Origin: Legionellaceae bacterium
GTDB taxonomy: Bacteria > Pseudomonadota > Gammaproteobacteria > Legionellales > Legionellaceae
Direction: 5' to 3'
Length of the DNA stretch: 6,559 nt
Assembly (NCBI GenBank): GCA_027449525.1
Contig: DAIDLK010000049.1
Location: 1 to 6,559 of the forward strand
Under the pieces are notes generated by a model. It saw nothing but the letters and a program-made list of their open reading frames with translations. It was not told where the DNA came from and ran no database searches. A program made the translations under genes and the position numbers. Of this stretch, positions 5,639 to 6,559 are shown in pieces (the stretch's first letter is position 1; each line of letters starts with the position of its first letter).

Positions 5639-6559
5639 GCAACAAGACATCTTACTGACACTCTTGCTAGGCGTGCTACTTTTGCTACAAATTACCGCCG
5701 CTTGGTCATTTACTATCGATGATATGTACATCACGCTGCGCTATGCCAAGCATTGGGTCGATGGTTTAGGACTTTTATGGAACAGGGGTGAACCCCCGAT
5801 TGAAGGTTACTCTAATTTTAGCTTCGTAGTGTTGGCAAGCATCAGCCTGTTGGTGCACGCCGATCCGGTGCTGATACTAAAATGTGCTGGCGTGTGTGGT
5901 TTATGTGTGCAATTGTTGGTCTTGTATCGTCTTGCGCGCGTGTGGCTTCCACCGACATTAGCCTTTTGGCCTTGTATTTGGTTATCCGCTTATCGTGGAG
6001 AAATTCTTTGGAGTGTTAGTGGACTAGAAACTTCCGTTTATCAGTTTTTACTGACGCTTGGATTGTTATTACTGCTGCAAGCACGAAAAAGCAGCTATTT
6101 ATGGGCGGGCGTAAATTTTGCTGTAGCAGGAATGACCCGCCCTGAGGCTCCTTTATTCGTTGTATTGAGCGTTGTGTTGCTAGCCTATCAAGCAGTAAGA
6201 AAGCCTAAGGAGCAGCTTTGGTATGGGCTAATGATTTTCATCGTGACATTTAGCGTTTGTTTTTTTCCCTATTTGCTGTGGAAGTGGTATTACTATGGGC
6301 AATTATTGCCAAATCCAGTGGTCTGTAAAGCATTACTTGATTGGTCAGATTGGCGTTTAGATGGTGCTTATTTACGTTTGTTAGGGCCATTTTTTCTGGC
6401 TGCTATTCCAGCGCTCGTAGGCACGGTAAGTGGTCCGAATCTCATCTGGTTATGGGCGCCCAGTGTGGTGTACCTGGTGGTATGTTATGGTGCTGATCCG
6501 ATTGTTGCATTTGAAAATCGTTTGTTTTTACCCGCATGGGCGCTTTTTTTGCCCTGTAG
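5622..6559 (+). CDS. Polytopic GT-C-type glycosyltransferase-like membrane protein (C-terminus beyond right edge)
   Basis: An open frame of 312 codons runs to the right edge with no stop. It starts with GTG at 5622, the only possible start, because TAG at 5616-5618 closes the frame two codons earlier; it overlaps the Nif3-like gene by 17 bases. The product is very hydrophobic. A first membrane helix (about 10-30) is followed by a probably periplasmic loop with acidic pair D33-D34 in IDDMYITLRYA and by WNRGEPPIEGYSNF (53-66). Further membrane segments alternate with SGLET (133-137), MTRPE (171-175) and YYYGQLLPNP (223-232). This set of motifs is typical of GT-C glycosyltransferases that use polyprenyl-phosphate sugars, such as ArnT, protein-mannosyltransferase and mycobacterial arabinofuranosyltransferase-like families. 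D33 or D34 would be the catalytic base. The acceptor cannot be told from sequence. Similar proteins are annotated in Legionella (LphB-like), which I recall but cannot verify. Nearby LPS and peptidoglycan genes suggest an envelope glycan. Confidence 0.82.
   Translation, partial: MTIPFKQQDILLTLLLGVLLLLQITAAWSFTIDDMYITLRYAKHWVDGLGLLWNRGEPPIEGYSNFSFVVLASISLLVHADPVLILKCAGVCGLCVQLLVLYRLARVWLPPTLAFWPCIWLSAYRGEILWSVSGLETSVYQFLLTLGLLLLLQARKSSYLWAGVNFAVAGMTRPEAPLFVVLSVVLLAYQAVRKPKEQLWYGLMIFIVTFSVCFFPYLLWKWYYYGQLLPNPVVCKALLDWSDWRLDGAYLRLLGPFFLAAIPALVGTVSGPNLIWLWAPSVVYLVVCYGADPIVAFENRLFLPAWALFLPC

Noticed and set aside
6557..6559. TAG at the very end of the window as the stop of the last gene
   Set aside because: It is out of frame with the GT-C-like reading, in which the last full codon is TGT at 6555-6557; the gene continues past the edge.

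Overview
The window looks like chromosomal core DNA of a gammaproteobacterium. The order mlaF-mlaE-mlaD-mlaC-mlaB-ibaG-murA, with kdsD divergent at the left end, is the arrangement known from E. coli and its relatives, and the proteins can be aligned with the E. coli ones by eye from memory. The E. coli gene yrbG, which lies between mlaF and kdsD there, is absent. The membrane glycosyltransferase-like gene at the right end recalls proteins annotated in Legionella and relatives, so a Legionellales-like host is a reasonable but unproven guess.

Layout. Positions 1-373 (minus strand) hold the N-terminal part of kdsD, arabinose-5-phosphate isomerase, cut by the left edge. Positions 374-466 are a short divergent intergenic region that must carry the promoters for both directions. 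From 467 to the right edge, every gene is on the plus strand with almost no spacing: mlaF, mlaE, mlaD, mlaC, mlaB, ibaG, murA, a Nif3/YbgI-family gene, and a 3'-truncated polytopic membrane protein of the GT-C glycosyltransferase type. Genes overlap by 4, 8 or 17 bases or lie 0 to 10 bases apart. I see no terminator between them, so one transcription unit is likely.

How the genes work together. MlaF (ATPase), MlaE (permease), MlaD (membrane-anchored MCE ring) and MlaB (STAS regulator) form the inner-membrane MlaFEDB complex. MlaC is the periplasmic phospholipid carrier. Together they keep the outer-membrane outer leaflet asymmetric. MurA commits UDP-GlcNAc to peptidoglycan, KdsD makes the Kdo precursor for LPS, and the last gene probably transfers a sugar from a lipid carrier. 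The locus is therefore mostly envelope biogenesis. IbaG (a BolA-type Fe-S/glutaredoxin partner) and the Nif3-like metalloprotein are the exceptions.

I found no mobile element, CRISPR array, RNA gene or clearly new system. The points most worth a second look are the GT-C gene at the end of the operon, a nine-A tract inside mlaB, and an unusual residue in the IbaG variable loop.
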